From Lachnospiraceae bacterium (GTDB lineage: Bacteria; Bacillota; Clostridia; Lachnospirales; Lachnospiraceae): DNA of 64,000 nucleotides. The DNA lies in assembly GCA_015056945.1 (NCBI GenBank), contig SVFH01000011.1, forward strand, positions 32,943 to 96,942, read 5' to 3'. The notes below the pieces were generated by a model. It was not told the origin of the DNA and made no database searches. It saw only the letters and a list, made by a program, of their open reading frames with translations. Of the stretch, positions 26,243-35,803 are shown piece by piece. Made by a program: the position numbers and the translations under genes. Each line of letters begins with the position of its first letter. The first letter of the stretch is position 1.

Positions 26243-26638
26243 CTATGCGATTACCGCGCCGTCAATATTTGTAAAAACATTTTCTCTTGCTTCTGCCTGG
26301 TCCATTGCCGTTACTACCGTATTGTTCGGTACATTCACAATGAATGCCAATTGGTCTACAATTACCAGAGAATCCTTAATTCCTTTCTCACTTGCCTTCT
26401 GCGTTCCTTCGCTCAAACGTTCCAGCTGTTGTACCGAAAGAGAAATATTTCTGTCCGAAAGCCTTACGGTCGCATGTTTGGAAAATTTCAATGCTTCCGT
26501 CCCGAAATCGGCTTCTTTATGAAGAATATCCTTAAACGATACGTCATCTGTACGTTTCTGCCCCGGAAGTTCTCTAATACTTGTCTGTTTTTCATTTATC
26601 TGCAAGGTAGAAAGGAATTGACTGTTTTGAATTTTCAT
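26243..26638 (-). CDS. TIGR02530-type flagellar operon protein
   Basis: A 131-residue protein with the pattern KFSKHATVRLSDRNISLS followed by QLERLSEGTQKASEKG and a C-terminal IVDQLAFIVNVPNNTVVTAMD. These are typical of the TIGR02530 'flagellar operon protein' family found between flgD and flgE in Firmicutes. Its function is unknown. The ATG at 26638 has AGGAGGG upstream. A short hairpin lies between it and flgE. Confidence 0.87.
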   Translation of the reverse strand: MKIQNSQFLSTLQINEKQTSIRELPGQKRTDDVSFKDILHKEADFGTEALKFSKHATVRLSDRNISLSVQQLERLSEGTQKASEKGIKDSLVIVDQLAFIVNVPNNTVVTAMDQAEARENVFTNIDGAVIA

Positions 26639-26682
26639 CAAAATCCCTCCTTGTCATCTAAAATGAATTCTGCCGTAAACCC

Positions 26683-27348
26683 TTAAACGGTTTCTGTTTT
26701 TGGTTCTTCAGACTGACTGTTTTCTACCAGCTCGTTCATCTTCGAAATATATTTCTGAATCTGTTCTTCGAGTTCTTTGCTCATCATGGATGCCTGATAA
26801 TCACTCATTCCTGCGCAAAGATTATAAACAGTAAGTACATCTGCAAGATCACTCATTGTAAGTTCTTCCACCGGAGGAAGCTTATCAACGATTTTTTGAA
26901 TTTCTTCAATTGTTTTGGTACCTTTTGAAAACTCATCATCAATCACAAGTTTCAAATCATCCATAGAGTATAACGCTCCGTCAATGGATAAGTATGCTTT
27001 GTTCGACTGATATACGACCTTTTCAACCTTACCCTGTACCTGCGTCACTTTGCCGGATTCTGATTCAGACTCAACCAAAACTTCTTTGCCCACAAGTTCG
27101 GATGCTCTTGACAATGTCATACTCGAACTCATATTCTGCATCTGCTCCAATTCGGAAAAAGTAGCATACTGGGAAATATATTCCGTATTTGATGTCGGTT
27201 GCAAAGGGTCCTGATATTTCATCTGTGCTACCAGCAATTGTAAAAAAGCCTCTTTGTCAACGGAATTTCCAGCCTTAGGTTCTTCTGATTTCATTGAAGC
27301 ATTTCCCATTTCAAGCTTTCCGTCTACATATGGTGCCGATATACCCAT
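26683..27348 (-). CDS. flgD: Hook assembly scaffold protein FlgD
   Basis: FlgD caps the growing hook. The 221-residue protein has the conserved N-terminal block KEAFLQLLVAQMKYQDPLQP followed by TEYISQYATFSELEQMQNM, and a short central beta-domain. The last ~80 residues are a charged helical tail (TIEEIQKIVDK to ENSQSEEPKTETV) in place of the usual FlgD C-terminal fold. GGAGG precedes the ATG. It lies between fliK and the TIGR02530 gene. Confidence 0.93.
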   Translation of the reverse strand: MGISAPYVDGKLEMGNASMKSEEPKAGNSVDKEAFLQLLVAQMKYQDPLQPTSNTEYISQYATFSELEQMQNMSSSMTLSRASELVGKEVLVESESESGKVTQVQGKVEKVVYQSNKAYLSIDGALYSMDDLKLVIDDEFSKGTKTIEEIQKIVDKLPPVEELTMSDLADVLTVYNLCAGMSDYQASMMSKELEEQIQKYISKMNELVENSQSEEPKTETV

Positions 27349-27361
27349 CGCTTTTACCTCC

Positions 27362-28648
27362 TTATGCCATAAAATCTACCGTATTACCGTTTGCCGTCAT
27401 CATTTCGACAGCAATCTGTTCGTCCTGTGTCAATTCTTCATCTTCCGCAATTTCATTTAAATGAATACGTCTGATGACTGTCTTTCGTGCTTCTTTCGCT
27501 GTTCCCGCATGTTCTCCCGTATCACGATTCAATCCCTGATCAAAAGAATATCCCGCGACGGTTACTTCGACAGCATCAACTTTAACGCCCTGTTGTTCAA
27601 ACTGTTCTTTCAACTGAATCAACTGCGTTTCCAAAACACCTTTCACCACTTCATTCTGTGTAACAAACTGAGCGCTCACCACACCATCTTTAGCAGACAA
27701 TCGAATCTGTAATCTTCCGAGGTTTTCGGGATTCAACTGCATCTCTACCTCCGAAACATCACCATTTACATTGCTTCTCATATACTCAGATATCTGATCG
27801 TATATTTCTTGCGGTGATACCTCTTGTGCGCCTGACAGTTCATTTACTGCCTCGCTTACGAAAGCATTATTTGCATTCTGTACAAATTGATTTCCCTGCA
27901 TATTCTGCTGTGTCATCGCATTGTCTTCAGAATGGCTCTGTGTCATGTTCTGTTTGTCTGAAACGTGTTCTGTTTCCGTTACTTCCGTAAAAGAAGTAAC
28001 TTCCTGTGTTCCGTCAACATCCGTACCTTCATCGGTATTTTTCAAAAGAATCGTTTCCTCCTGCATGGGTTCTTCCTGTAATTGATCGAAAATCAGTTTC
28101 AAATCATCTTCAGAAATCTGAAAATCAACTTCCATACGATTCAGAATTCCTTCCGCAAATTCCGTCAAGTCTGTAATCATACCATAAGCTTCTTCATTCG
28201 TCAGAAGTTCCACCGCATTCTCAACACCGGTAAATCCCATCACCAGAGCCGATAACCCTTCTTTTGTAAAAAGTTCCGCGCCGGTAATTCCAAGCATTTC
28301 CATCATGTCTTCAAGTTCTTCTTTGGAAACAGAAAGTGTTTTCATGATTTCTTCTTTCAGCTCATCAAGAGACTTCTGCATTTCCTGTGTTGCTTCGTCA
28401 GTCAAAACTTTACTCTCCTGTGAAACCTCATCTGTCTTCACATCAACAGGCTGTTTCCCTTTTTGGTCTACATGAAGTCCGACACCTGATGCTTTTTCTT
28501 CCGTCTTGATTCCCTTAGCTTCTTCTGAACCTTCGGATAAATCCCGGAACACTTCTTTGAAATCACCTTTCGTAATTTCACTGCTTGCCGGACCATTCAC
28601 CACCGGAAACGGCAGTTGCCCGGACTGTGTAATTATTGCACCGGTCAT
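27362..28648 (-). CDS. fliK: Flagellar hook-length control protein FliK
   Basis: FliK measures hook length and triggers the FlhB specificity switch. The 428-residue protein has a long low-complexity Glu/Gln/Thr-rich N-terminal region and a conserved C-terminal domain (about 300-375) with VEMQLNPENLGRLQIRLSAK and VVKGVLETQLIQLKEQFEQQ. GGAGG lies upstream of the ATG at 28648. A sigma-28-like promoter lies about 40 bases before the gene. Confidence 0.92.
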   Translation of the reverse strand: MTGAIITQSGQLPFPVVNGPASSEITKGDFKEVFRDLSEGSEEAKGIKTEEKASGVGLHVDQKGKQPVDVKTDEVSQESKVLTDEATQEMQKSLDELKEEIMKTLSVSKEELEDMMEMLGITGAELFTKEGLSALVMGFTGVENAVELLTNEEAYGMITDLTEFAEGILNRMEVDFQISEDDLKLIFDQLQEEPMQEETILLKNTDEGTDVDGTQEVTSFTEVTETEHVSDKQNMTQSHSEDNAMTQQNMQGNQFVQNANNAFVSEAVNELSGAQEVSPQEIYDQISEYMRSNVNGDVSEVEMQLNPENLGRLQIRLSAKDGVVSAQFVTQNEVVKGVLETQLIQLKEQFEQQGVKVDAVEVTVAGYSFDQGLNRDTGEHAGTAKEARKTVIRRIHLNEIAEDEELTQDEQIAVEMMTANGNTVDFMA

Positions 28649-28693
28649 CTAAGTACCTCCTTTCATATGATATTTTCAAGGTTCACATTTTAT

Positions 28694-28719
28694 ATATCGG
28701 CAAAATGCCCTTATTTCTA
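28694..28719 (-). promoter_or_regulatory. Sigma-28-like promoter upstream of fliK
   Basis: The minus strand contains GCCGATAT (28694-28701), an exact match to the sigma-28/SigD -10 element. A TAGA lies 14 bases upstream (28716-28719), three of four matches to the TAAA -35 core. It sits in the only sizeable gap between the motE-like gene and fliK, about 40 bases before the fliK ATG. The spacing is one short of the usual 15. Confidence 0.5.
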
Positions 28720-28743
28720 AAGCATTTTTAGAAATTATATACA

Positions 28744-29613
28744 CTATTTTTCAGGTTCCATCAATTTAGTAATGCGCGCTGCCACAGAAGGATCCATAGC
28801 CCCTAAAATATCCCCTCTCTCATCGGGTTGCATCGCGGATAAGATTTTTGCCGCAAGAGGAAGATTGTCCGTCATCGCTTCAAAAATTCCGGCCGCTGCC
28901 TTGGGTTTCATTTCAGAATAGGCCTGCGCATACTCTTTGATTTCCTGCGAATACTCTTCTTCCACAATCACCTGACGATAAATGTTTTCCGCCGTCTCAG
29001 GATCCATGGTTTCATAATAATCAATAAAAGCCTCTATCCCGGGACCCTTTTCAGAGTAAACCACCTCTTCATAAAATTCGGTCTTAACACGTTGAAATTC
29101 CACCTGATTTGCTTCAAATGTTTTCAAACGTTCAATCTCACCCGCCAGTGCATCAATCTTCTCCCGGTTAGATTCATTTGTTTCCGTCTGCTTTTTCAAT
29201 GCATCCTCAAGATACCTGATTCTGTCCACCGCATCAGAAAGACTGCTGTATCCATAATAACTTTCTGTATCTTCACTCTCTGTAATGCTGTCCTTCGGAA
29301 GTATCTTTTGCAATACAGGCACATCTTTGAGTATTGGTGCAAAAAAGTTTGTTCCGATTCCGCCCACATCAAGTTTAATCAATAGAATCGTTATTCCAAT
29401 CCAAATAATAATCAAAAGAAGTGTCACAAAAAACACAGCAACGGAACTTCCGGGCGCATCATAATCCAATTCTGCTTCCTGATTTGCAAGTTCTTTTGCA
29501 CGTTTCTTTGCTTCTTTCTTTTGATTTTTCTGCTCATTCTGCAGTTTTTTTCGTTCCGCTTTAATACGGGCCATTTCCGCTTTTGCTTTTTTCTGTTCTT
29601 CCTGCATTGCCAT
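28744..29613 (-). CDS. MotE-family protein with MgtE-N-like C-terminal domain
   Basis: A 289-residue protein. The N-terminal 45 residues are a highly charged Lys/Glu helix, followed by one membrane segment (about 54-78), a coiled coil (about 120-160) and a C-terminal MgtE intracellular-N-like domain (YSEMKPKAAAGIFEAM, then ILSAMQPDERGDILGAMDPS). This matches the MotE family, found between fliJ and fliK and implicated in chaperoning MotC in rhizobia; in Firmicutes it is a flagellar-cluster protein of less certain role. AAGGAAG lies eight bases from the ATG. Confidence 0.82.
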   Translation of the reverse strand: MAMQEEQKKAKAEMARIKAERKKLQNEQKNQKKEAKKRAKELANQEAELDYDAPGSSVAVFFVTLLLIIIWIGITILLIKLDVGGIGTNFFAPILKDVPVLQKILPKDSITESEDTESYYGYSSLSDAVDRIRYLEDALKKQTETNESNREKIDALAGEIERLKTFEANQVEFQRVKTEFYEEVVYSEKGPGIEAFIDYYETMDPETAENIYRQVIVEEEYSQEIKEYAQAYSEMKPKAAAGIFEAMTDNLPLAAKILSAMQPDERGDILGAMDPSVAARITKLMEPEK

Positions 29614-29637
29614 AATGCATCTTCCTTTCCGGACATG

Positions 29638-30078
29638 CTATCTGTTTTTATATCGATAGCTGTTTAATTCATCAATCTCTTTACTTTCTTTCTTTGCTTC
29701 TTCCGCAAGAAAATTTTCAAATGCTTTTTCACGTAGTTTAACGTATGTCTTTGTCTGAACACGTGCATCCATCATTTTCTTTGTGGCTGCATCAACTTTT
29801 TTGGCTGCAACATTAACATTTACCTTTTGTTGTTCAATCAATCCGTCTGTATGTTCAATTGCCTTTTTATTATCTAAAATATCCTGTACACGAATTGCTG
29901 AAGAACGAAGTTCAACTCCTTGTGCCAGATAGGACTCTTTTCTTACGTACAGCTCCTGCAAGGCTTCTTCTTCATCAGCCAGTTCCTTTTGCGCCTTCGC
30001 AAAATCATTTTTTGCCTGTTCTTCAAGCTTCGCCTTCATATCCAGGATATTTTGCATTCGAAATCGAAATACTGCCAC
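29638..30078 (-). CDS. fliJ: Flagellar export chaperone FliJ
   Basis: FliJ is the coiled-coil stalk of the FliH-FliI ATPase complex. The 146-residue product is almost entirely alpha-helical, with FRMQNILDMKAKLEEQAKND at the N-terminus and a second long helix ending AEEAKKESKEIDELNSYRY. The start is GTG at 30078, with GGAGG about 12 bases upstream. It follows fliI by 4 bases. Confidence 0.88.
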   Translation of the reverse strand: MAVFRFRMQNILDMKAKLEEQAKNDFAKAQKELADEEEALQELYVRKESYLAQGVELRSSAIRVQDILDNKKAIEHTDGLIEQQKVNVNVAAKKVDAATKKMMDARVQTKTYVKLREKAFENFLAEEAKKESKEIDELNSYRYKNR

Positions 30079-30082
30079 GGTT

Positions 30083-31387
30083 CTATAATTCCTCCATCAA
30101 CCTGACGGTTTCTTCAAAAGTAAATTTTTCATCTGTTGACTGCCTTAAAAATTCATTTACTTTATCAATTTTTGCAATTGCATCATCAATTGAACTGTTA
30201 CTTCCCTTTTTATATGCACCGATATTAATCAAGTCCTCTGCATCTGCATAAACAGCGAGAATTGTTTTAATTTTTGCAACATTTCTCTTTTGCCCGTAGC
30301 CCACAATGGATGACATACATCGGGAGATAGACTGCAACACGTCAATCGCAGGATAGTGATTCTTATGAGCCAGTTTACGATTCAACATAATATGACCGTC
30401 AAGAATACTTCTTGCGGTATCCGTAATCGGTTCATTGAAATCATCTCCATCCACAAGTACCGTATACAAACCGGTAATAGACCCTTTTTCAGAGCGACCG
30501 GCTCTTTCAAGAAGCTTGGGCATTTCTGCATATACGCTCGGCGGATATCCTCTTGTAACGGGTGGTTCGCCACTTGCAAGACCAATCTCACGCTGCGCCA
30601 TGGAAAAACGAGTCAGGGAATCCATCATAAGCAAAACATCTTTGCCGCGATCCCTGAAATATTCAGCAATAGCCGTTGCTGTCTTTGCTGCCTTATTACG
30701 TTCAAGCGCAGGCTTATCAGAAGTAGCAACAACCACAACCGAACGGCGCATACCTTCTTCGCCCAAATCGCGTTCGATAAATTCACGCACCTCTCGTCCA
30801 CGCTCTCCAATAAGTGCAATCACATTGATGTCTGCTTTGGTATTTCTGGCAAACATACCCATCAAAGTTGATTTACCAACACCTGAACCCGCAAAAATAC
30901 CGATTCGCTGTCCTTTACCGAGTGTAATCAGTCCATCCACAGCTTTCACACCAAGAGGCAACACCTCATCAATAATTTCACGCGCCATAGGATCCGGCGG
31001 CGGCGCTTCTACACTGTAGGACATACCACCGGTAAATGTTTTTCCATCCATCGGACGTCCGAGTCCGTCCAGTACCTGCCCTAACAAAAAGGGACCCACC
31101 TGAATCTTCATGGAAGTCCCCTGATTTTCTACCAGGCATCCCAAACCGATTCCGCTTGTGTCTTCATAAGGCATCAAAAGCGTCTTATTTTCGCGAAAGC
31201 CGACAACCTCAGCAAGAATATATTCTCCGCGGTCGCCTTCCGTATAAATACAGCACACGTCACCAAGGGTAGCATCCGGTCCTGCCGATTCAATCGTCAG
31301 CCCAACCACATTCACTACCTTGCCCAGTTTCTTATACAAATTTTTGCTTTTCAAACGTTCATATTTAGCCAAATTTAATCCGTCCAC
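30083..31387 (-). CDS. fliI: Flagellum-specific ATPase FliI
   Basis: FliI is the F1-beta-like ATPase of the flagellar export system. The 434-residue protein has Walker A GIFAGSGVGKSTLMGMFARN, the ALIGERGREVREFIERDLG block, Walker B DVLLMMDSLTRFSMAQREIG and the EPPVTRGYPPSVYAEMP signature. I place the start at GTG 31387 because GGGAG lies 7 bases upstream; an in-frame TTG eight codons earlier has no such site. Confidence 0.94.
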   Translation of the reverse strand: MDGLNLAKYERLKSKNLYKKLGKVVNVVGLTIESAGPDATLGDVCCIYTEGDRGEYILAEVVGFRENKTLLMPYEDTSGIGLGCLVENQGTSMKIQVGPFLLGQVLDGLGRPMDGKTFTGGMSYSVEAPPPDPMAREIIDEVLPLGVKAVDGLITLGKGQRIGIFAGSGVGKSTLMGMFARNTKADINVIALIGERGREVREFIERDLGEEGMRRSVVVVATSDKPALERNKAAKTATAIAEYFRDRGKDVLLMMDSLTRFSMAQREIGLASGEPPVTRGYPPSVYAEMPKLLERAGRSEKGSITGLYTVLVDGDDFNEPITDTARSILDGHIMLNRKLAHKNHYPAIDVLQSISRCMSSIVGYGQKRNVAKIKTILAVYADAEDLINIGAYKKGSNSSIDDAIAKIDKVNEFLRQSTDEKFTFEETVRLMEEL

Positions 31388-31420
31388 AAAGTAACTCCCA
31401 TCCGCTTGCAAAGCCTAAAA

Positions 31421-32278
31421 TCAATGTTCGTAGCTTAAAAGAACAAGTTCTTTTTTTAATCGTTCCAAATGTGTTCCGAAACCGCAGTCAAAAATACCGC
31501 CGTCCGTTTCAATCAGGCACTGCCCCTTTGTCATCGTGAAATCTTCGATGATTTCGACATTTTCGGGAGAAATTGCCGTTCCGGAAATCAATGTTTTCTT
31601 CTGCATGGAAATATAAGGATAATCTTCTTTTGATACATGCAACAAAAAGGTTCTGACACCTTCAAGTTTCAATAACGTACTGTTAATTAAGTGAATCACA
31701 ATCTCAGACTGTTCAGACAAATTCACTTTAAAAACATGTTCATAAACGCCCGTAATCACATCCACAAGATGCGGTTCCATTTCTTCTACTTTCAGGCGAT
31801 ACTCTTCTTCCAATTCTTTGCGAAGCGCTTCGATTTCTTTTCTTTGCGTAGCTATTTCCGCTTCTGCCTGCGCCACTCCTGCGGCATATCCTTCGGTTCT
31901 TGCTTTGTCAAAAGCTTCCATTTTAATCTCTTCCGCTTCCTTTAAAGCTTTTTCACGAATCTCTCTGGCGTCTTCGTTGGCCTGTTGAAGCAAATCACTT
32001 GCCATCTGACTTTGCATTTTGACATCAGTGATACGCTCTCCGCTATCAGTCAAAGTTCCCGCCTGCACATCTCCCGCTGCCGGTACATCTTCAAGCAAAA
32101 CCGCAACCTCTCTTGCCGAAATACCTTCTGCAAAAGAATCCCGAAACGCTTCCGAAGCATCGTTTTTCACAAAGTCGGAAATCTTCTCAAGTTGCTTCGC
32201 AACAATATCATTGCTGTTAATAATTCGAACTTTCTTTTCCTGAATTACGGATGATGATTTAAAAAAATTACTAGACAA
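31421..32278 (-). CDS. fliH: Flagellar assembly protein FliH
   Basis: FliH regulates FliI and links it to the C-ring. The 285-residue product has a KSSSVIQEKKVRIINSNDIV N-terminal peptide, a Gln/Ala/Glu-rich helix (about 90-165), and a C-terminal domain with VFKVNLSEQSEIVIHLINS and CLIETDGGIFDCGFGTHLE. I favour a TTG start at 32278, which has GGAGG 11 bases upstream and overlaps the fliG end by 8 bases; a GTG four codons earlier is possible. Confidence 0.86.
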   Translation of the reverse strand: MSSNFFKSSSVIQEKKVRIINSNDIVAKQLEKISDFVKNDASEAFRDSFAEGISAREVAVLLEDVPAAGDVQAGTLTDSGERITDVKMQSQMASDLLQQANEDAREIREKALKEAEEIKMEAFDKARTEGYAAGVAQAEAEIATQRKEIEALRKELEEEYRLKVEEMEPHLVDVITGVYEHVFKVNLSEQSEIVIHLINSTLLKLEGVRTFLLHVSKEDYPYISMQKKTLISGTAISPENVEIIEDFTMTKGQCLIETDGGIFDCGFGTHLERLKKELVLLSYEH

Positions 32279-33284
32279 CGATTTCGTCACCTCCGCCTCT
32301 GGAAATTACAATTTCACCGGAATCTTCCAGTTTACGAATAATATTAACAATTTTCTGCTGTGCTTCTTCCACATCCTTCATACGTACAGGACCCATAAAT
32401 TCCATATCTTCCTTAATCATAACAGCAAGACGTTTGGACATATTGTTAAAGATAGCATTCTGTACTTCTTCATTCGAGCCTTTCATGGCAACAGCAAGAT
32501 CATTATTATCCACATCTCTGAGTACACGCTGAATTGCACGGTCATCAAGCAACAGAATATCTTCGAATACAAACATCTTCTTTCTGATCTCTTCTGCGAG
32601 CTCGGGATCCTCGATTTCCAATGTTTCCATGATATGTTTTTCTGTACCGCGATCAACAGAATTCAGGATTTCTACAACATGATCCACACCACCGATAATT
32701 GTGTAATCCTGATTTACAAGGTTTGCAAGTTTGGATTCAAGTATCTTTTCAACTTCCTTAACCACATCAGGACTGGTTCGATCCATCGTAGCAATACGTC
32801 TTGCCACATCGGCCTGTCGGTCCGGCGAAAGTGCTGCCAACACCATGGAACTTTGCGAAGGCCCCAAATAGGATAAAATCAACGCAATCGTCTGCGGATG
32901 TTCATCCTGAATAAAGCTTAACAGCTGACTTGCATCTGTTTTTCTCATAAACTCAAACGGTTTTACCTGAATAGAAGCCGTAAGTCTTCCGATAACATCA
33001 ATTGCCTTTTCGGGTCCGAGTGCTTTTTCAAGCAATTCTCTTGCATAATTAATACCACCCTCTGCAATATATTGCTGTGCAAGGCACACTTCATAAAACT
33101 CATTAATGATGGCATCCTTAACCTGTGGTGTTACGCTCCTTGTTTTTGCAATCTCAAGTGTGAGTTCTTCAATTTCATCCTCTTTTAAATGTTTAAAAAT
33201 GGTTGCCGATTTTTCCGGTCCGAGCGAAATAAGCAATATTGCTGCTTTCTGAATTCCGGTCACTCTGTCATCCGCTACACGCAT
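32271..33284 (-). CDS. fliG: Flagellar motor switch protein FliG
   Basis: FliG is the C-ring protein that touches the stators. The 337-residue protein has GIQKAAILLISLGPEKSATI at the N-terminus, the HPQTIALILSYLGP motif, the EILNSVDRGTEKHIMETLE linker, and a C-terminal torque domain with charged residues (MFVFEDILLLDDRAIQRVLR and VDNNDLAVAMKGSNEEVQNA). I chose the ATG at 33284; an upstream in-frame TTG overlaps fliF. Confidence 0.95.
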   Translation of the reverse strand: MRVADDRVTGIQKAAILLISLGPEKSATIFKHLKEDEIEELTLEIAKTRSVTPQVKDAIINEFYEVCLAQQYIAEGGINYARELLEKALGPEKAIDVIGRLTASIQVKPFEFMRKTDASQLLSFIQDEHPQTIALILSYLGPSQSSMVLAALSPDRQADVARRIATMDRTSPDVVKEVEKILESKLANLVNQDYTIIGGVDHVVEILNSVDRGTEKHIMETLEIEDPELAEEIRKKMFVFEDILLLDDRAIQRVLRDVDNNDLAVAMKGSNEEVQNAIFNNMSKRLAVMIKEDMEFMGPVRMKDVEEAQQKIVNIIRKLEDSGEIVISRGGGDEIVV

Positions 33285-33292
33285 AGTAATGC

Positions 33293-34906
33293 TTACCCCC
33301 AATCCTCATTCAGCCAGTTACGAAGAAGATTCGCAACTGCTTCAGGATTTTCATCCACAAATTTCTCAATCAGTTTTCTGGTATCAGATTTATCATCCAG
33401 TGAAATATCTTCCAAAGGTCTGGTCGGCATCGACTGCAACAATCCTTCCACCGACAATTCTTCGGGTTCTTCCTCTTTCACCTTCTCTGTCTTAAGACTT
33501 CTGATAACTACATATCCAAGCAATAAAATAATTAAAATCGCAATAGCGATATAAATAATATCTTTGTAATCAACTTTCATGCCTTCCTTATCTACATAAA
33601 AAGGCTCTTCATAAGCTACAATCGTGATATCTTCCACCGCGATACCGCTCGCATCAGATACTACGGAATACAAATCCTGATCAACATCAAGCTTAACACG
33701 TTCTGAATTCTGTGCTTTGTAGGTTTCCCAATCGATTCCGTCAAGAAGCCCCTGCTTTTTGGCCTCTTCTTCTTTCATGACACGATAGCGGATTGCTGTC
33801 ACGGCAACAGAAGATTTATCATACACAATCGCTCCTGCCGGTACAGTCTGTACAACAGTCTCGGAATTCGGCAAATAATCTTTATCATACTGCGTCACGC
33901 TACTGGATGAATTCCCGCCGTTTTCATAGACATATGTATCGTTTCCGTTTGTATCCGTTCCCGGTACCAGCGCCGTTCCGCCTTCTGTTTCTGCCTCATA
34001 GCTACTTTCATGAGACAACACACCCTGTGTTTGCCCGTCTGCAGGAGTATAAGTAGTCTGTGTTTTTTCGGTATAGGAGAAATCCAATGTCAAATTGCTT
34101 GCCACTTCAACAAGGTCAAATGCATTTGTTCCCTGAAGCACTTTACGCACTTCATTGCGCACTACCGCTTCAGCCTGTTGTTTTAAATTCAGCTGATTAT
34201 TTGCAAGACCTGTCATACTCAGTTCATCATCACCAGCAAACAAAAGATTCCCCTGGTTATCAATAATAACGATATTCTCTGTTGTTTCATTGCCGATTGC
34301 AGTCTTTATGGCACGTGCCATTGCGCTTGCATTATCGGTTGTGCATTCGCTGTTTAACGAAAGCATGACATTAGCGGATGATTCTGACTTTTTCGCAATC
34401 AAAGTACCGTCGTCTTCGGGAATATCAAGATTCACCGTAGCTTTGTCTACAAATGCAAACTCTTCCAGCATAGACTCAAGAGCATCTTCTTTATATGCCG
34501 TATATAACTTCTGCTTATCAGCCTCTGTCGTTGTCAGACCACCACTTACAACATCTTCGATTTTAAACGTATCTGAAAGAACATTGTTGGTTCCAAGTAA
34601 AAGATTCGCTGTGGAAAGCTGCTTTTTATTAACACTAAAAACAAGGCCGCTGTCCGAAACGGTATAATCAATTCCGTCGCCACCATCTAAAATCGCCTGC
34701 ACCTCTGCAGCCTTCGTTGTATTCTCGCAGGTTACAAGTGTCACATATTGCGTACGCGTTAAAACCATAATCAATATGGAAAATGCAACTACAAAACCAA
34801 GCCCTATTGAAATAATCGCAGTCTTTTGTTTAGAGGAAAATTTGTTCCACCAAGCCAAAAACTTTGGCGGTAACGCTTTTAACCAATCTAAAATTTTTTC
34901 CACCAT
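33293..34906 (-). CDS. fliF: Flagellar MS-ring protein FliF
   Basis: FliF forms the membrane MS-ring. The 537-residue protein has two membrane segments (about 27-48 and 437-456), a YscJ/FliF ring-building domain with KATVNLDIPEDDG, an extended beta-collar region (about 290-360, Ser/Thr/Gly-rich) and a cytoplasmic C-terminal FliG-binding tail ending VANLLRNWLNEDWG. AGGAG lies 9 bases upstream of the ATG. Confidence 0.95.
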   Translation of the reverse strand: MVEKILDWLKALPPKFLAWWNKFSSKQKTAIISIGLGFVVAFSILIMVLTRTQYVTLVTCENTTKAAEVQAILDGGDGIDYTVSDSGLVFSVNKKQLSTANLLLGTNNVLSDTFKIEDVVSGGLTTTEADKQKLYTAYKEDALESMLEEFAFVDKATVNLDIPEDDGTLIAKKSESSANVMLSLNSECTTDNASAMARAIKTAIGNETTENIVIIDNQGNLLFAGDDELSMTGLANNQLNLKQQAEAVVRNEVRKVLQGTNAFDLVEVASNLTLDFSYTEKTQTTYTPADGQTQGVLSHESSYEAETEGGTALVPGTDTNGNDTYVYENGGNSSSSVTQYDKDYLPNSETVVQTVPAGAIVYDKSSVAVTAIRYRVMKEEEAKKQGLLDGIDWETYKAQNSERVKLDVDQDLYSVVSDASGIAVEDITIVAYEEPFYVDKEGMKVDYKDIIYIAIAILIILLLGYVVIRSLKTEKVKEEEPEELSVEGLLQSMPTRPLEDISLDDKSDTRKLIEKFVDENPEAVANLLRNWLNEDWG

Positions 34907-34963
34907 TCTCTTAATCTCCTAATCTAACCCTACTAGCGAAACCATCCCAAACAAATACATAGA

Positions 34964-35278
34964 TTAAATCTGCATCTGCATAATCTCTTTATATGCCTGT
35001 ACGAACTGGTCTCTGATTGCAATTGTGTATTGCAATGCAGTACTTGCCTTTTGCAAAGAAATCATCAAATCATGTGTGCTCTCTGTTTCTCCAAGCATAA
35101 ACTTGATTTCTTCATTCTCAGCATCCGACAATAAAGCATTTGTCTCTTTTATATTATCCAACGCAGTCTGAAAAACTGTTGCAAACATATCTTCCTGTTG
35201 TTTTTCCCCGCTGATTTTATACGGATTCGATTCCGATACAGCTTTGGCTCCAACAGAATATAGACTCGAAACATCCAT
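34964..35278 (-). CDS. fliE: Flagellar hook-basal body protein FliE
   Basis: FliE joins the MS-ring to the rod. The 104-residue product has the standard C-terminal FliE segment GETESTHDLMISLQKASTAL followed by IRDQFVQAYKEIMQMQI. It lies between flgC and fliF in the usual order. Confidence 0.93.
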   Translation of the reverse strand: MDVSSLYSVGAKAVSESNPYKISGEKQQEDMFATVFQTALDNIKETNALLSDAENEEIKFMLGETESTHDLMISLQKASTALQYTIAIRDQFVQAYKEIMQMQI

Positions 35279-35295
35279 TGTCTAAATCCCCTTTC

Positions 35296-35751
35296 TTATT
35301 TACCGATCTGCAGTCCTTTTAATGCCATGGATTTACTGGCATCAAAAGCAGTCGCATTCGCTTCATATCCCCTGGAAGCGTCAATCAGATTGGTCATTTC
35401 CGTAATGGTATTCACATTCGGATATGTTACGTAACCTGCTTCATCCGCATCCGGATGGGAAGGATCATACACTTTGTTCATATCCGTTTTAAAATCTTCC
35501 TGTATACTTGTAATGCGCACACCCTTTCCGACAGCCTGACTCAAGTTATTGGTTGAAGCAGATAAAACATTTGCAAACGGCTCCACCCCACTACCCTTTG
35601 CCTGGAACGTTACAACCTTTCTTCTGTAAGGGCCGCCGTTCTCGGTTCTTGTTGTATTCGCATTTGCCACATTTTCAGCAATAATATCCATACGATATCT
35701 TTGTGCAGTCATTCCGGAAGCACTGATATCAAACGCATCAAACATTCCCAT
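35296..35751 (-). CDS. flgC: Flagellar basal-body rod protein FlgC
   Basis: FlgC is a proximal rod subunit. The 151-residue product has FDISASGMTAQRYRMDIIAE, the AENVANANT rod motif, and the C-terminal MTNLIDASRGYEANATAFDA. GGAG lies seven bases before the ATG. Confidence 0.95.
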   Translation of the reverse strand: MGMFDAFDISASGMTAQRYRMDIIAENVANANTTRTENGGPYRRKVVTFQAKGSGVEPFANVLSASTNNLSQAVGKGVRITSIQEDFKTDMNKVYDPSHPDADEAGYVTYPNVNTITEMTNLIDASRGYEANATAFDASKSMALKGLQIGK

Positions 35752-35803
35752 AACTATACTCCTTTTCTAAAACCTTCGACTCATCCTTCCTGCAAATAAT
35801 TAA

